Shown here: positions 1 through 10,639 of the stretch, in pieces
How the letters are laid out: each line of letters opens with the position of its first letter
Position numbering within the stretch: position 1 is the first letter of the stretch
The notes under the pieces: model-generated
What the model saw: only the letters and a program-made list of their open reading frames with translations
What the model was told of the DNA's origin: nothing
Databases searched by the model: none
Source: Trachythela sp. YZ-2020
Lineage: Eukaryota > Cnidaria > Anthozoa > Malacalcyonacea > Clavulariidae
Direction of reading: 5' to 3'
Length of the DNA: 64,000 nt
NCBI GenBank assembly: GCA_016169945.1
Contig: JADLSH010000256.1
Location: 868,001 to 932,000 of the forward strand
Position numbers and translations under genes: made by a program

Positions 1-1363
1 TTAAATATTTGTGATTGTGTGTTGCGAAGACCCGTTTCCAACAGTATTGATATATACAAAACCAATACAGAATCAAAATGTTCTTACGTAAAACTTACAA
101 AATCACATAGGAAATGATTTTTTTAGTTCAAGTAATCTTGTTATTTTGGTCTTTCTTTATTTTCTTAAATCCTTTGCGCAACTGCACCATGACTTCGTTG
201 CCTACAGCACCAAGACACAAGGATTGTCACACACCATACCCTCCTCCCCCTTTAAGTTTCGTCTCTGCGTTCAAAACTACTAAATTATTGAAGAAAATTA
301 TAACCTTTTTTCTAAGAAGGGAAAATACCGGATGGTTTCACCAGAAATGACCCCCCATGATCCTTCAATGATAATTCAATAAATATCTTCTGAATTTGAA
401 TAATGGAATCTGATCAATAAATAAGAATAGTCCGTTTTTACAAACGTGGTTAAGTTAAAGCAAGATAGATCGAATGAAAGACAAGTTGACTGGTATATTA
501 TAGTTACCTTGCAGCAATAACAATAAATGTCGTAACCTTCACGATAATTGTTAAACATATTTATTTTAAAAATTGCTGTCTTTATGATACTTATTTAATT
601 TAAGCTCCTACATTTCTTCGAAACTGTAAAATATGAGAAATATGTACATTAATAAACTATGTAAAATAAGTACAAAAATTATTGATTAAGTTGCTATAAG
701 GATGTCTAAACATTTGATGCGTTTGTACTATATCGCATAATGAAAGACTCTGGAAACCTTTTCGTTCGAGCAAGCAAGGACTAAAAGTTCAAAATAGATG
801 GACACTTGAGTTCAGCTTACGGAAGTTTTATGACGCGTTAAAACTTTTTAAATTTTAACGTTCGCAAAATTTATGCATTATAATGTGCAGAATTTGTAAT
901 AAACCACAACCAGAGCTATATAAATGTAATAAGTTTAATTCAAAATTGAATTGCCCAGAAATGGATTTCGATTCTCAAACATTTTCAAGATCCAATATAC
1001 GCACACTTCTTGCAATTGGCAGCGTAGTCCTATTTTGGTAAATATCACCGCCGGCCGCGTTTTTCGGGATAAAATCAGCCATGAAAACTATGGGGCTGCT
1101 ATACGTTACAAAGTATGCTGAATCCCATCGTTCAAACAATGTCGCCGCGATATGTGACCGCGGCCCGCGGCAGCTGACACAAAACAGAAAACATTAATCG
1201 ATACTCTACACGTTCCTATATCTTCTTGTCAAGAAGAAGAGAGTTCATTTGTTGCAAGAAATATCTTTTTAACAACAACATATTTCTTGTACTTTGTGTT
1301 TTTTTGTGAAATCGTAAATAATATCATGAAATTATATCATTTCTGCTTGACTGTTTTGTGTAG
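1..1363. other. No gene recognised; AT-rich flank of the EGF exon
   Basis: I see no supported coding region here. The short open frames in this stretch lack domains, splice context and codon pattern. A GC-rich patch at about 1048-1172, with clusters of CCG and CGCGG, stands out against the AT-rich background but matches nothing I know. The last 40 bases before 1364 are T-rich and serve as the polypyrimidine tract of the next exon, so at least the end of this stretch is probably intronic. Confidence 0.6.
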
Positions 1364-1489
1364 ATATCGATGAATGCGCATCATCTCCATGCAATCTTAC
1401 GGTTTTTGCCTCATGCAAAAATACCTACGGTTCTTACATGTGCAGCATGTGTAAGAAAGGGTTCGTTTTTGATGGAGCGAGATGTTTTG
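1364..1489 (+). CDS. Calcium-binding EGF-like domain exon (partial gene)
   Basis: A 126-base exon (42 codons) encodes one cbEGF module. It opens with the DIDEC calcium-binding signature, has six cysteines, and carries the CKNTYGSYMC segment typical of the Asp/Asn hydroxylation consensus. The last cysteine is followed by a donor GTATGT at 1490-1495. The acceptor AG is at 1362-1363 after a T-rich tract. Both introns fall in phase 1, the usual symmetrical arrangement for shuffled EGF exons of extracellular proteins. One residue more than usual lies between cysteines 4 and 5 (CSMC), so the domain is slightly atypical. No neighbouring exon of the same gene is visible within the next several kb, so either the introns are long or this is an isolated or dead exon. 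It would belong to a secreted or membrane-anchored adhesion, matrix or receptor protein; which one cannot be told. Confidence 0.8.
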
Positions 1490-1827
1490 GTATGTATACT
1501 TGCACGTATTGACAAACTTAATACATATATCGTTTAGGTTCCACTTCAATTTCTCTAGTCGTCCTTGAAACCATGTTGGATTTTCTGTGTGCAGGCCTCT
1601 TCTTGAAATTACAACACAGCGAGCGGCTACATTTTTATCTCAACCTTGCAACACAGAACTAGGTTTTTTAATAATATTTGCTGAAAATCTCAGAGATAAT
1701 TCATGTTTTCGGTTGCTACTCTGGTTTAAGTGAATGAACACATATAGCCCAGTCGAATTGCATTCACAACCCAACTATAAGAAAACTCGGGTCTATTGTC
1801 GAAATAAACTGTACAGTGTCCATATAT
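1490..1827. other. Probable intron, nothing recognised
   Basis: This follows the EGF donor site. No further EGF-like or other coding segment is visible. Confidence 0.4.
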
Positions 1828-2762
1828 ACACTCGAGCGATGACTGAATCGCCCAACAAGGTGGAGATAATCTTGTGGTAAATCGCTACAGTCATCTCTAT
1901 TCAAAGCATGATATTTCATGTCTATGCACTACGCTTTTAAGCAACGACTTTGGGCATAGCGATGATTAGTGGTGTTCACTAGTAGTTTTCCCACGAAATC
2001 GCATGTTAGGTTTCACACACGTGCTCTGTGAAGGCTAATTTGCCTTCATTAAGTTTGAAACAGACTTTTGATGATCATTTAATCGTGTGTCATATTGGCA
2101 CTTAGACTTACCATATTTGCTCTTTCTCACAGTCATCATTGCATAGTTTAGAAAGTGCAGTGTGTATACAGTACATTCTATTTTAAATTTGAATGTTTAC
2201 AGTAATGCCGACGGGAAATTGGAGACTGATGTCCATCGTAAAGACACGCACACAGAGAAATGTTTGTTCTATGACTCAAATCACCCCGTAAACCATAATC
2301 AAAACCATCCGTAGCACAAGCTTTCCTTCAAAGGGTTGAATCCTTACTATCAAACAGTGATTCTAAGAATAATGAATGTGAATACTCACTAAACATTTTA
2401 AGCGAAATCAATTATCCAAAATATATTTTAACATTGCCTAAAACCGATCATACGTTTGAACGAGGGTGATTCCTGTATCAATGTTATGTAGTTCCATACA
2501 TTCCTGGCGTTACAGAGCCAATCAAGAGAATATATCTAAGGTGATTGTAATATTATCGTCGACTTAAAACCCTATTTGACTTTAGGCCGTATTTTCGCTA
2601 AGCCAAAATGTATTATCGATCAGAAACTCATGCTCTACATTTTATACCACGCGATGGCTATGAGAAGGATACCTAGAAGCGTAGCATATGAAATGACGAT
2701 AGCTTTTCCACAAGAATATATCCACCATGTTGACCGATGACGCCATCTCTCGAGTGTACAGT
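1828..2762. repeat. Imperfect long inverted-repeat element (about 0.93 kb)
   Basis: The segment beginning TACACTCGAG at about 1829 reappears in inverted orientation ending at about 2761. The arms then match imperfectly for roughly 100-130 bases, including the shared words GGTGGA, TCTTGTGG and TACGCTT. The two arms enclose about 0.65 kb without a coding frame. This is the shape of a non-autonomous inverted-repeat (MITE-like or foldback) element. No clear target duplication is seen, so the exact ends are uncertain. Confidence 0.5.
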
Positions 2763-3280
2763 ATGTATAAAAGCTAAGATGAGACTTTAGATCTCCCGTA
2801 ATAACAAAAAGTCCATCACAAAAGGCTTAATTATCAAGGACAATGATAAAAGTACCCCCACCCAGGCATTGATTACCCACGTCACTAATTAGTTACCCGC
2901 GCGGGCCTTCGGACGTTTTTACCCGCGCCTGTTTTGTCGAACCCGCGTCACTTTTGTTGAACCAGCGCCTATCTATGGCGAACTACGAGCTCTACTAATT
3001 TGTATTAATTTACTTAACCAGAATAGCGGGCAAAAATATCCATAATGTTAAACCTAGTTGCTGAGAACGACTTTAAAAATGTCTTTGATTTTCGAATGAC
3101 AAGATGTTTGACATATAATTATCGACATCTGGTTAGAAGAAGTTGGTTGTAAGTAATTATCAAACAACGAGAAACGATAAAACAAAATTAATGAAAACCT
3201 TGAATTTTCCCATCATATAATGGTGTATTGTCTGGCGGCTGGGAATCGAGCTCCGCGCAACTTACGCTTCAAAGACGAAG
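2763..3280. other. No gene recognised
   Basis: I see no domain-bearing frame. The stretch ends at the tail of the adjacent minus-strand LINE fragment. Confidence 0.5.
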
Positions 3281-3835
3281 ATCAATCAATCAATCAATCA
3301 ATCAAACTTTATTTATCCGCGGTACTATTTCACAAAGAAAAAAACTAAAATATTTACAAGATGTGATCTTCCAATAGGCAGTGCTATGTATGATTAATTA
3401 CATGCAAATATCAAGATCAAGAGAAAAAAAAAGATAATAAATTGATTATCAAGAATAATTACCACTATTTGTCACTAGAGCCCTTTTGAAAGTTGACAAT
3501 GAACCAAATTTTTATGTTTGGTAATAAATCATTCCAAGCTACAGCTCTTCTGTACGAGAATTATTTTTTACAAAAGTTGGTATTTGGCATCGGGACTGCC
3601 AAGTTAAATTCAGCCTGCCTAGTTTCATGATTATGAAGTGTACTGGTTTTCGTGAATAAATCAAATAGGTAATCAGGCACCATATTATTATTTACCTGAT
3701 ACATAGTAGTACATAATTGATTATTTCTTCTGAGACTTAGATTAGGTAAATCTAATTCTTTAAGTATATCAGCTGACCTATATTCATACCTGCGCTTTGT
3801 AATAATACGAGCTGCTCATGAGTATCACATCACCG
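3281..3835 (-). pseudogene. 5'-truncated LINE, C-terminal end and 3' tail
   Basis: Read on the minus strand, this gives the C-terminal region of a non-LTR retrotransposon ORF2. The pattern begins AARIITKRRYEYRSADIL, continues through a QLCTTMYQV segment and ends with RRAVAWNDLLPN, a layout common to CR1/L2/jockey-type LINEs after the RT domain. At least one in-frame stop interrupts it near 3548. The 3' end has an AATAAA-like motif and a tandem tetranucleotide tail, plus-strand (ATCA)n at 3281-3306. The same tail type ends the plus-strand LINE at 16650, so they may be related families. The RT catalytic region is missing, which means 5' truncation at about 3835. Confidence 0.75.
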
Positions 3836-5499
3836 CAGCAGAAAAAAAATCCTATAAACCGGACACTTGAGTTCGATACATTAATGGAAGACCAGAAAAT
3901 ATATAATTTCGAACAGTACTGCCGCCAGAGACGGGGGAGTGCAGGGGGACACGTGCGGGGATTCTTCCCATCAATCACTTTCAGGGTGTGATTTTCGATC
4001 CATTCAAATCAGATAATATATTTGAACATTGTCTCAAAAGTCAAATCAGTTTACCTGCACAGCAAAGAGGAAATACAAGCACATTCAAACAGTGACAAAC
4101 ACGAAAATAGATATTTTGAAAAGTATTTTGCTGCCTGAATAACAATTCCTGCCAACATTACAGTTTCGAAACTCCTGAGACAGGGAAACAGCGTTGAAAT
4201 GTATGAGAAACCTGGCGAGGGGTTTTGCATTTAATTAATTTCTGGCAAGTTTTGATATATTTTCTTTTTCCAAACCTTTATTAGAATTACAAGCTTTTAC
4301 TGCAGTCAGTTACGAAAATGAATACTTCGCAATGACTCGCTAAGTTATTTACACACATTTGACTTATTGCAAATCTTTAATTTACAGTACCATAGAGGAA
4401 CGGCTCTCTTATAGATTATTTAAATTATTTATTTATTTACATTTTCTAATTATTAATTTAGCTGAGCACATTTGAACAAAAATCAATATTAACTAAATAC
4501 AGTGTACTTTTCTAAATCAACATGCTGCAACTATTCACACGAGTAATTACGAACGCGCATTTAATCTTCTATTGCCTCATGTTCTATATAAACGTTTCCC
4601 GTTACTACATTTCTCCATGCTGCTAAGATCTTTCTCGTTCTTTTCAATTTTTAAACATGATTTAATTAGGCAATTAGAAAATAATCATTATCAGAAAGTC
4701 ATTCGCATAATCGTCCAGTTTTTGAGATATGCGACGCTCTCTTTGAGATATGCGACGATGTCAAATATGACCATGATGCCGCCTTACATACAATCTTGGA
4801 GTTTTTGATTTCGATTTCCGCTAAAACTAATCCCGTTTATTTAATCAACTTACCTAGAGAAGACCAGTGCTCGGCAGTTAAACAATCTTGTCAGCAAGGT
4901 TCCATCTTGTTCCTTCCTTGTTGTTTACAGGATTGGACAGCTCTTTTCACTAGATCACCGGATAATAGGTGACATGTCTTGTTTAATGTAGCTGATTCCG
5001 TTCTTTACACCAATTAGAATAATTACCTGAATTCAATAAGGATTTCCTGACTACTAAATATCAAACGTAGGCTCTCACATGTCGCCTTTGCATTACATGA
5101 ATTCGTCAGGGGGATATCCAACCATTGGCAATGTGCATCAATATTTAATAGGGTCATATTTTACATAAGCGGACCACCATAATCAAAGTTAGTCTTTTTG
5201 TGGCCATTCCTATAGATGCTAAGATTCTTTCGGTCGTGTTTTCTGATAAAACTGGCATGTACAACTATTCCTTTCCCGTCTCTAAATGGCAGGCCACAAT
5301 ACATATCTACGAACCAAATATTTTATCTGAGACATTCCATGATCTGATTAATCTTCTTTCCTTTTGAGAACGTACCGCCACGCTCGATCTATATAAAATT
5401 AAAGACAATCTACTTTGATATTCAATCCATTTCTCCCGAGGAAAATTATAATTGCTGCTTTCATTTTTTCATCTTGTGCTGTGTTTGAATATCCATGCA
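3836..5499. other. No gene recognised; unique-looking AT-rich DNA
   Basis: No frame here carries a recognisable domain. A short tandem duplication of about 16 bases containing TGAGATATGCGACG occurs at about 4722-4757. Nothing else supports a feature. Confidence 0.5.
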
Positions 5500-6017
5500 T
5501 GGTAAATTGGCTACCTTAGCCTACCTTAGTCTACCTAACCCTACCCAAGCCTACCTTAGCCTACCTTAGCCTACCTTTAGCCTAACTTAGCCTACCTTAG
5601 CCTACCTTATCCTACCTTAGCCTACCTTAGCCTACCTTAGCCTACCTTAGCCTACCTTAGCCTACCTTAGCCTACCTTAGCCTACCTTAGCCTACCTTAG
5701 CCTACCTTAGCCTACCTTAGCCTACCTTAGCCTACCTTAGCCTACCTTAGCCTACCTTAGCCTACCTTTGCCTACCTTAGCATACCTTAGCCTACCTTAG
5801 CCTACCTTAGCCTACCTTAGCCTACCTTAGCCTACCTTAGCCTACCTTTGCCTACCTTTGCCTACCTTAGCCTACCTTAGCCTACCTTAGCCTAACTTGT
5901 GGTACCTTAGCCTACTTTTAGGTGCATTAGCCTAGCTTAGTTTATTTTAGCATACCTTACCTATTTTATGGTACCTTAATTTACCTTAGGCTACCTTAGC
6001 ATACTTTAGCCTAGCTT
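5500..6017. repeat. 10-bp minisatellite block A1, unit CCTACCTTAG
   Basis: A near-continuous array of the decamer CCTACCTTAG is most homogeneous at 5585-5765. It decays at both ends into variants such as CCTAACTTAG, CCTACCTTTG and GGTACCTTAG. The complementary reading, GGTAGGCTAA, is the same unit that builds the blocks at 21.7-22.3 kb and 23.8-24.4 kb. The 10-bp period gives the array no conserved reading frame. Confidence 0.95.
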
Positions 6018-6342
6018 AGGGTACCATAGGGTACCAAAGGGTACCATAGGGTACCATAGGGTACCATAGGGTACCATAGTGTACCATAGGGTACCATAGG
6101 GTACCACAGGGTACCACAGGGTACCACAGGGTACCACAGGGTACCACAGGGTACCACAGGGTACCACAGGGTACCACAGGGTACCACAGGGTACCACAGG
6201 GTACCACAGGGTACCACAGGGTACCACAGGGTACCACAGGGTACCACAGGGTACCACAGGGTACCACAGGGTACCACAGGGTACCACAGGGTACCACAGG
6301 GTACCACAGGGTACCACAGGGTACCACAGGGTACCACAGGGT
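6018..6342. repeat. 10-bp minisatellite block A2, unit GGTACCACAG
   Basis: About 32 tandem copies of GGTACCACAG directly abut block A1. The first several units are GGTACCATAG and are succeeded by an almost perfectly homogeneous run from about 6108. Each unit contains the palindrome GGTACC. The minus strand is open in all three frames because the unit lacks stop codons and is 10 bp long; this is a by-product of the repeat, not protein-coding evidence. The array ends sharply at 6342, where a LINE relic begins. Confidence 0.95.
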
Positions 6343-7800
6343 AAGCAATCGAGTTAGGATCGCCAGCAAGAATCGCGTATCGTGTTTTCGTTTTTGGAAC
6401 TTTTCATTGTCATACGTCGTGGCCGCTAGATTTTTTAGATGTGTATTTGAACAAGGACCAAAATCGCTTAGAGTTCGATTTAAGTTCTGTTGCTAGTGAA
6501 ATGAAATAATTCTTGCGTCCATTTGCAATCATGTGCTTAACACGAGATCTCAGTTCTTTGAATTTATTACACAAGTGTTCGCTTCGATTGAATTTGAGTT
6601 TTCTTCGTATGGTATTTTTGCGTGCAATTCATGCAAGATTTCACCAGTGAGCCAAGGTGGTTCCTTTTTGTTTTGAGCGTTTTAGTTTTTACGTTACGAG
6701 AAATCAGTTATTCTAAAGCACTAATCCAGTTAGACAAGTTTTCATTAATTTAAAACGTAGGATCGATCACCGTGGACAGGTTTTCCGTTTGGATTGCGTT
6801 GCGAAGAGCGTTAAGGTCTGTATGATGGTAGTCGAATACGAAACTGCGTGATGTTTTGGCTTTTTAAATTTTTATTTTAACTTGAAATTGTAGAATGGCG
6901 TGATCTGTAAATATACCTGCGTCATTTGGTGAATTGATATCAAGAACTTCTACGCGATATGGTGAGCTTGTGATGATAAGATATAATCATTCAGAATTTC
7001 CGTAAATTCTAGCTCATCTGATTCAGTAGTGTTTTCTAAACAGTTCCAATCGATGCGAGGAAGATTAAAATCACCAGCAATGACAATCTGATCATAAACA
7101 TCGCGTCGATGTTGCAATGTTTCACCAAATTTTATACATCAAGATATATTCGAGTTTGGTGGTCTGTAGCAAGAAGCCAAGATAAATTTGTCGTTTTTAG
7201 TTGTTACTTCGCTGCACACGAATTCTAAATCTGTTGGAATATCGATCTGTTGGATTGAGGAAAACAACGATGATGTTACTGCCAAGAGCACTCCGCCACC
7301 TCGAGATGTTTCTCTGTCTTTGCGAAAGATATTGATGGTAAAACTCATCTGACGGTAAAATCTCACTGTCCAAGATGTTTTTTGTTAGCCATGTTTCAGT
7401 TATAAATGCAATGTCAGTGTTTTCTGCGATTAAAAAGTTATGTGTACAGTTCATGTTTGAAAAAACATCGTCATTTGTTTTGTGCATGCTTTTTAGGCTC
7501 CTGCGTTAATACCTGCGCAGTTTACAGTTGAACGAGATTCTCTTAGTGTCGAGTGTCGGTTTATAGATGACTTTTCTGGATTTAGGATTGCCGCATCAAA
7601 AGGTCCTGGATTATTTTCAACATCTCCGGAAAAGAATTAGTAAAGGAGCTGTAGACGTGTTTAGGAAAAGTTTCATGCCATGTAATATCAGAAGCGACGA
7701 ATTCAACTGACGCTCTTTTACAGTGAATCGTCGATGACTGATTTTTATATTTTGGATTTTCACCCACCACATTTGCTTCATTTGTTACCGAGGTTACAGC
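6343..7800 (-). pseudogene. LINE ORF2 N-terminal relic: APE endonuclease plus linker
   Basis: On the minus strand this reads as the apurinic/apyrimidinic-type endonuclease of a non-LTR retrotransposon. One frame (about 7487-7300) gives DIAFITETWL, the ETW motif that binds the metal. A second frame gives RGGGVLLAV and then FILASCYRPPN, the later endonuclease core. Further down, at about 6690-6380, it continues with PPWLTGEI and the arginine-rich linker that precedes RT. Frames change several times and stops occur, so it is dead. The RT part is absent: the element stops at the minisatellite edge near 6343. The sequence upstream of the endonuclease (7582-7770) is open but unrecognised, perhaps the 5' end. 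Confidence 0.75.
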
Positions 7801-7859
7801 AGCTCTACTGCTGCGGAGTTACCAGATTTAGATAACTTGTAACAATTGATCAAATTGTA

Positions 7860-8742
7860 ACAATTTTGATTAAAGCAAAAAATGCCTAAGAGAAATTTCC
7901 TGAAAAAGACAGCTAAACAGACTGGTGATCCATTAATTTGGTAACAATATAAATACTCACGAAATTGCACGAATAATGAAATTAATAAAGCAAAAAGTCA
8001 ATATTTTAACGAAAACCTCGAGGCTAATAAGAAAAATCCAAAATTAACCTGGAAACTTATTAACGAATTAAACTCTCGTAATGCTTCTAGCCACAAAGCC
8101 ATATCCAATATCAAAGTGGGTGAAGAACTATAAATACACCCAAGGACACAGCTTAGACATTTAATTTTCACTTTGCTAGTGTGGGTGAAAATTTAGCATC
8201 CGATATACCACCATCTGCCGTAGAACCTGAAATATATGTTGTGCCAGCTGAAACCACATTCTCAATGAAATCCCCCACTGTAAATGCATTTTATAAAAAA
8301 CTAAAAGCAATTAATGAAAAGAAAGCAGCAGGTCTTGATAAAATTCCAAGCAAACTTTTAAACATTGCGGCTGAAATCGTTGCTCCATGACTAACCCAAG
8401 TATTTGATAAGACTATAAGCACTAGCATCGTCCCTACAGACTGGAAGCTAGCGAAAGTTACTCCAATTTTTAAGAAAGGTAAAAAAGACAATATGGACAA
8501 CTATCGACCAATACCTGTTATTTCGCTAGTTGCAAAGATTTTTGAAAGGCTGGCTTTTGAGCAGTTGTATAAGTTTTTGAACAACAACAACCTAATATCT
8601 GCGTTCAATCTTATTTTCGACCATTGCACAGTACACTGACTGCCCTAATAGAAGCCACGGCAATTTGTCAATCAATATAGATAATGGTCTTCTTAACGGC
8701 GTAATTTTTATCGACCTTAAAAGAGCATTTGATACTATTCAT
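7860..8742 (+). pseudogene. LINE 'b', segment 1: linker and RT fingers
   Basis: This is the plus-strand part of a non-LTR retrotransposon ORF2. It begins with the linker (KAKSQYFNENLEANK) and continues at 8300-8390 with KKAAGLDKIPSKLL, the usual segment before the RT. Then come WKLAKVTPIFKKG and NYRPIPVISLVAKIFERL, which are RT fingers motifs. The frame breaks several times (a stop at 8388, shifts near 8630). It reaches AFDTIH at 8725-8742, RT motif A, where it is cut by the Penelope-like insertion. It resumes at 12869 in frame, so segments 1, 2 and 3 are one original element. Confidence 0.8.
8732..8742. repeat. Target-site duplication, left copy (11 bp)
   Basis: ATACTATTCAT here is repeated exactly at 12869-12879. 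It lies within LINE motif A codons and flanks the Penelope-like dimer. It dates the insertion as later than the LINE. Confidence 0.8.
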
Positions 8743-10511
8743 AAAATATAGAACAATGGCAACTCCGAAAATAAACTTTTTAATATATCGAGCTTTCGAC
8801 CATGTTTTAGTCATCATGAGGAATGATGCAAGGTTAAATTACATAGATATATATAGTGAAGATAAGAAGATTAAAAGTAATTTGATATATAGTTATATAC
8901 AAAATTAGTTGAATATTATCAGTTCTTTCGATGCTTTTATTCCATGATTAGGTTCAGGTTTAAGGCGTCGAATGGCGAGTGATTATTTAAAAAGCAATAA
9001 GGACCAGTGATCAGCTCTATCGAAAACCTTTGAGTTGTTAAATATAAATTCTGGTAGTACTAAGGATGTAGTTGGGTTAGTCTCGTCGTCAGGATAAAGT
9101 TCTATAATGGATTTGATATGTTGAAACTGTTCGCATGATTGTATGTGGTTAAAAACTTCAGATTTATCGTCCAGTGAGTGTTCTTTGATTCTGGTGTAGT
9201 TTTACCGATATATCTACTTCTACATCCAGGGCAGGTAAATTCGTATACTACAGAGCTATGGTATTTTGTCGGTGTCTTGTCTTTGTTGGAAAGGAAAGAG
9301 TTGCTGTTAGTAGTTTTCCAATTAATAATAAATTTGCACTTTCCTCTCAGGAGAGGGGTTATTCTGCGTATAAATGAGCGGGTTAGTCGGGAACACTATT
9401 TACCAACATAGGGTAAAGGTAGCCAAATTTTAGGGATGGCGTTAGTTGGATCAGTATCAGGGTTATCTTGGTGGATATCCTGGTTGTTAGGTGTTGTTAA
9501 AGACGGTTTAAATTGTTCTATTAGTTTTTGTGTTAGTTTTCGAGGGAAACCATTCCATGATATAAAGTTTTTGATGTGTTGTAGTTCATCTTTCAAAAGA
9601 TTCTCAGTACTGCAGATTTTATGTGCACGTTGGACAAGAGCTCGTATCCAGGCTACTTTTCTTGACCACGGAGAGAAACTGGATATATGTTGGTATTGGC
9701 CAGTGTGAGTAGGTTTTCGGTCGACAGAAGTACCAGAAAAATTAATTTGGATGTCAAGAAAATGGATGTCATTGTCAGTAAATTCATCAACAGTAAATTG
9801 GATGTTTGAGTCAAAATAGTTGAATTTAGTTTGTATGTTAGTTATATCTGAAGGTTTAGTAAGAATAAGTGTATCGTCAAGATACCGTTTGTAGAATTTA
9901 ATCGTACCAGAGTTTAAGATTGGGGCCAAGTGGCGAACCCATCGAGACACCGTCAATCTGTTTGTAAAGTTGACCATTTAGAGAGAAAATGGTTTTAGTA
10001 CAAGAGTCGAATATTAACTTCTTGAGCGTTCGTTTTCTAAGTGTTGTAGAAATTAGATTAGTTTTATAGATACGTTTTAAGATTATGTTGACAGTTTTCT
10101 TAAGTGGTATATTAGTAAAAAGAGATTTGACGTCAAAGGAAACAAATCTGTATCCTTCATCAAAAAGATTGCGTGGAATGTTATTAATTTGAGTTACTGC
10201 GTCAAAACTATCTCGTATTGTGAATTCATTAGTTGTTAGAAGATTCAGAAGTTGTGTTAAGAATTTAGCAACTGCTTGGTAGGCAGTTCCTGTTGTGTCA
10301 ATTATTGGTCGGAATGGAGGTAAAGTGTCAAAGGTTTTATGAATTTTAGGTAAGCCGTGTGCTCGTGCAGGTTTAGTCGAGACAGGTCTCGTGTTATCGT
10401 ATTGATCTTTAGTAATTTCATCGCGGTTGTACAGTTTGCGTAGATATTTCTGTAGCGTTGTTAGTTGAGTTAGTGTTGTGTCTTTGTTAACTATTTTGAA
10501 CTTAGCAGTGT
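8743..10511 (-). mobile_element. Penelope-like element, 5'-truncated inverted copy
   Basis: This is a minus-strand copy of the same Penelope-like element that occupies 10515-12868. The frame at 9396-9977 gives the RT palm signature FYKRYLDDTLIL, the PTHTGQY segment and the post-RT region. The GIY-YIG part follows at 9400-9170 in broken frames. Compared with the partner copy, about 20 codons just before the YLDD box are missing. The copy starts within the RT N-terminal half (homology ends at about 10511), so it is 5'-truncated. Its 3' end, at 8743-8830, is the inverted copy of the partner's terminal sequence. Truncated inverted partners are a known arrangement for Penelope insertions. Confidence 0.85.
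8794..8820 (-). ncRNA. Hammerhead-ribozyme-like motif, degenerate copy
   Basis: The minus strand reads CTCATGA, then 16-17 bases able to form a short hairpin, then GAAA. It matches the better copy at 12766-12792 except for one change in the CTGATGA box. It lies in the terminal repeat of the truncated Penelope copy. Probably inactive. Confidence 0.35.
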
Positions 10512-10639
10512 CGACTTAGTAGTGACTAAAACATAGTCGAGAGCTCGATATATTAAAATGTTTATTTTCGGAGTTACCGTTGTTCTATATTTTATCAAAA
10601 TACTATCTACACTGGAATTAAAAACAATCCTAATGAAAT

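Noticed and set aside
114..350. 78-codon ORF near the left edge
   Set aside because: Hydrophobic start and low-complexity proline run, no domain, no splice or transcript signal. Length is ordinary for chance frames in AT-rich DNA.
5500..6342. Possible CRISPR-like array
   Set aside because: The units are contiguous 10-mers without spacers, in a eukaryotic genome. It is a minisatellite.
6006..6369. Three overlapping minus-strand ORFs of 103-117 codons with a repeating 10-residue pattern
   Set aside because: They are the three frames of a stop-free 10-bp tandem repeat. Three units make 30 bases, so each frame repeats every 10 residues. No codon bias or unique sequence supports a protein.
6343..8742. 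5' inversion (twin priming) of a single LINE: endonuclease on minus, RT on plus, head to head
   Set aside because: The geometry fits, but both halves contain the linker region before RT and the two linkers differ in sequence. They are therefore two LINE families, not one inverted copy.
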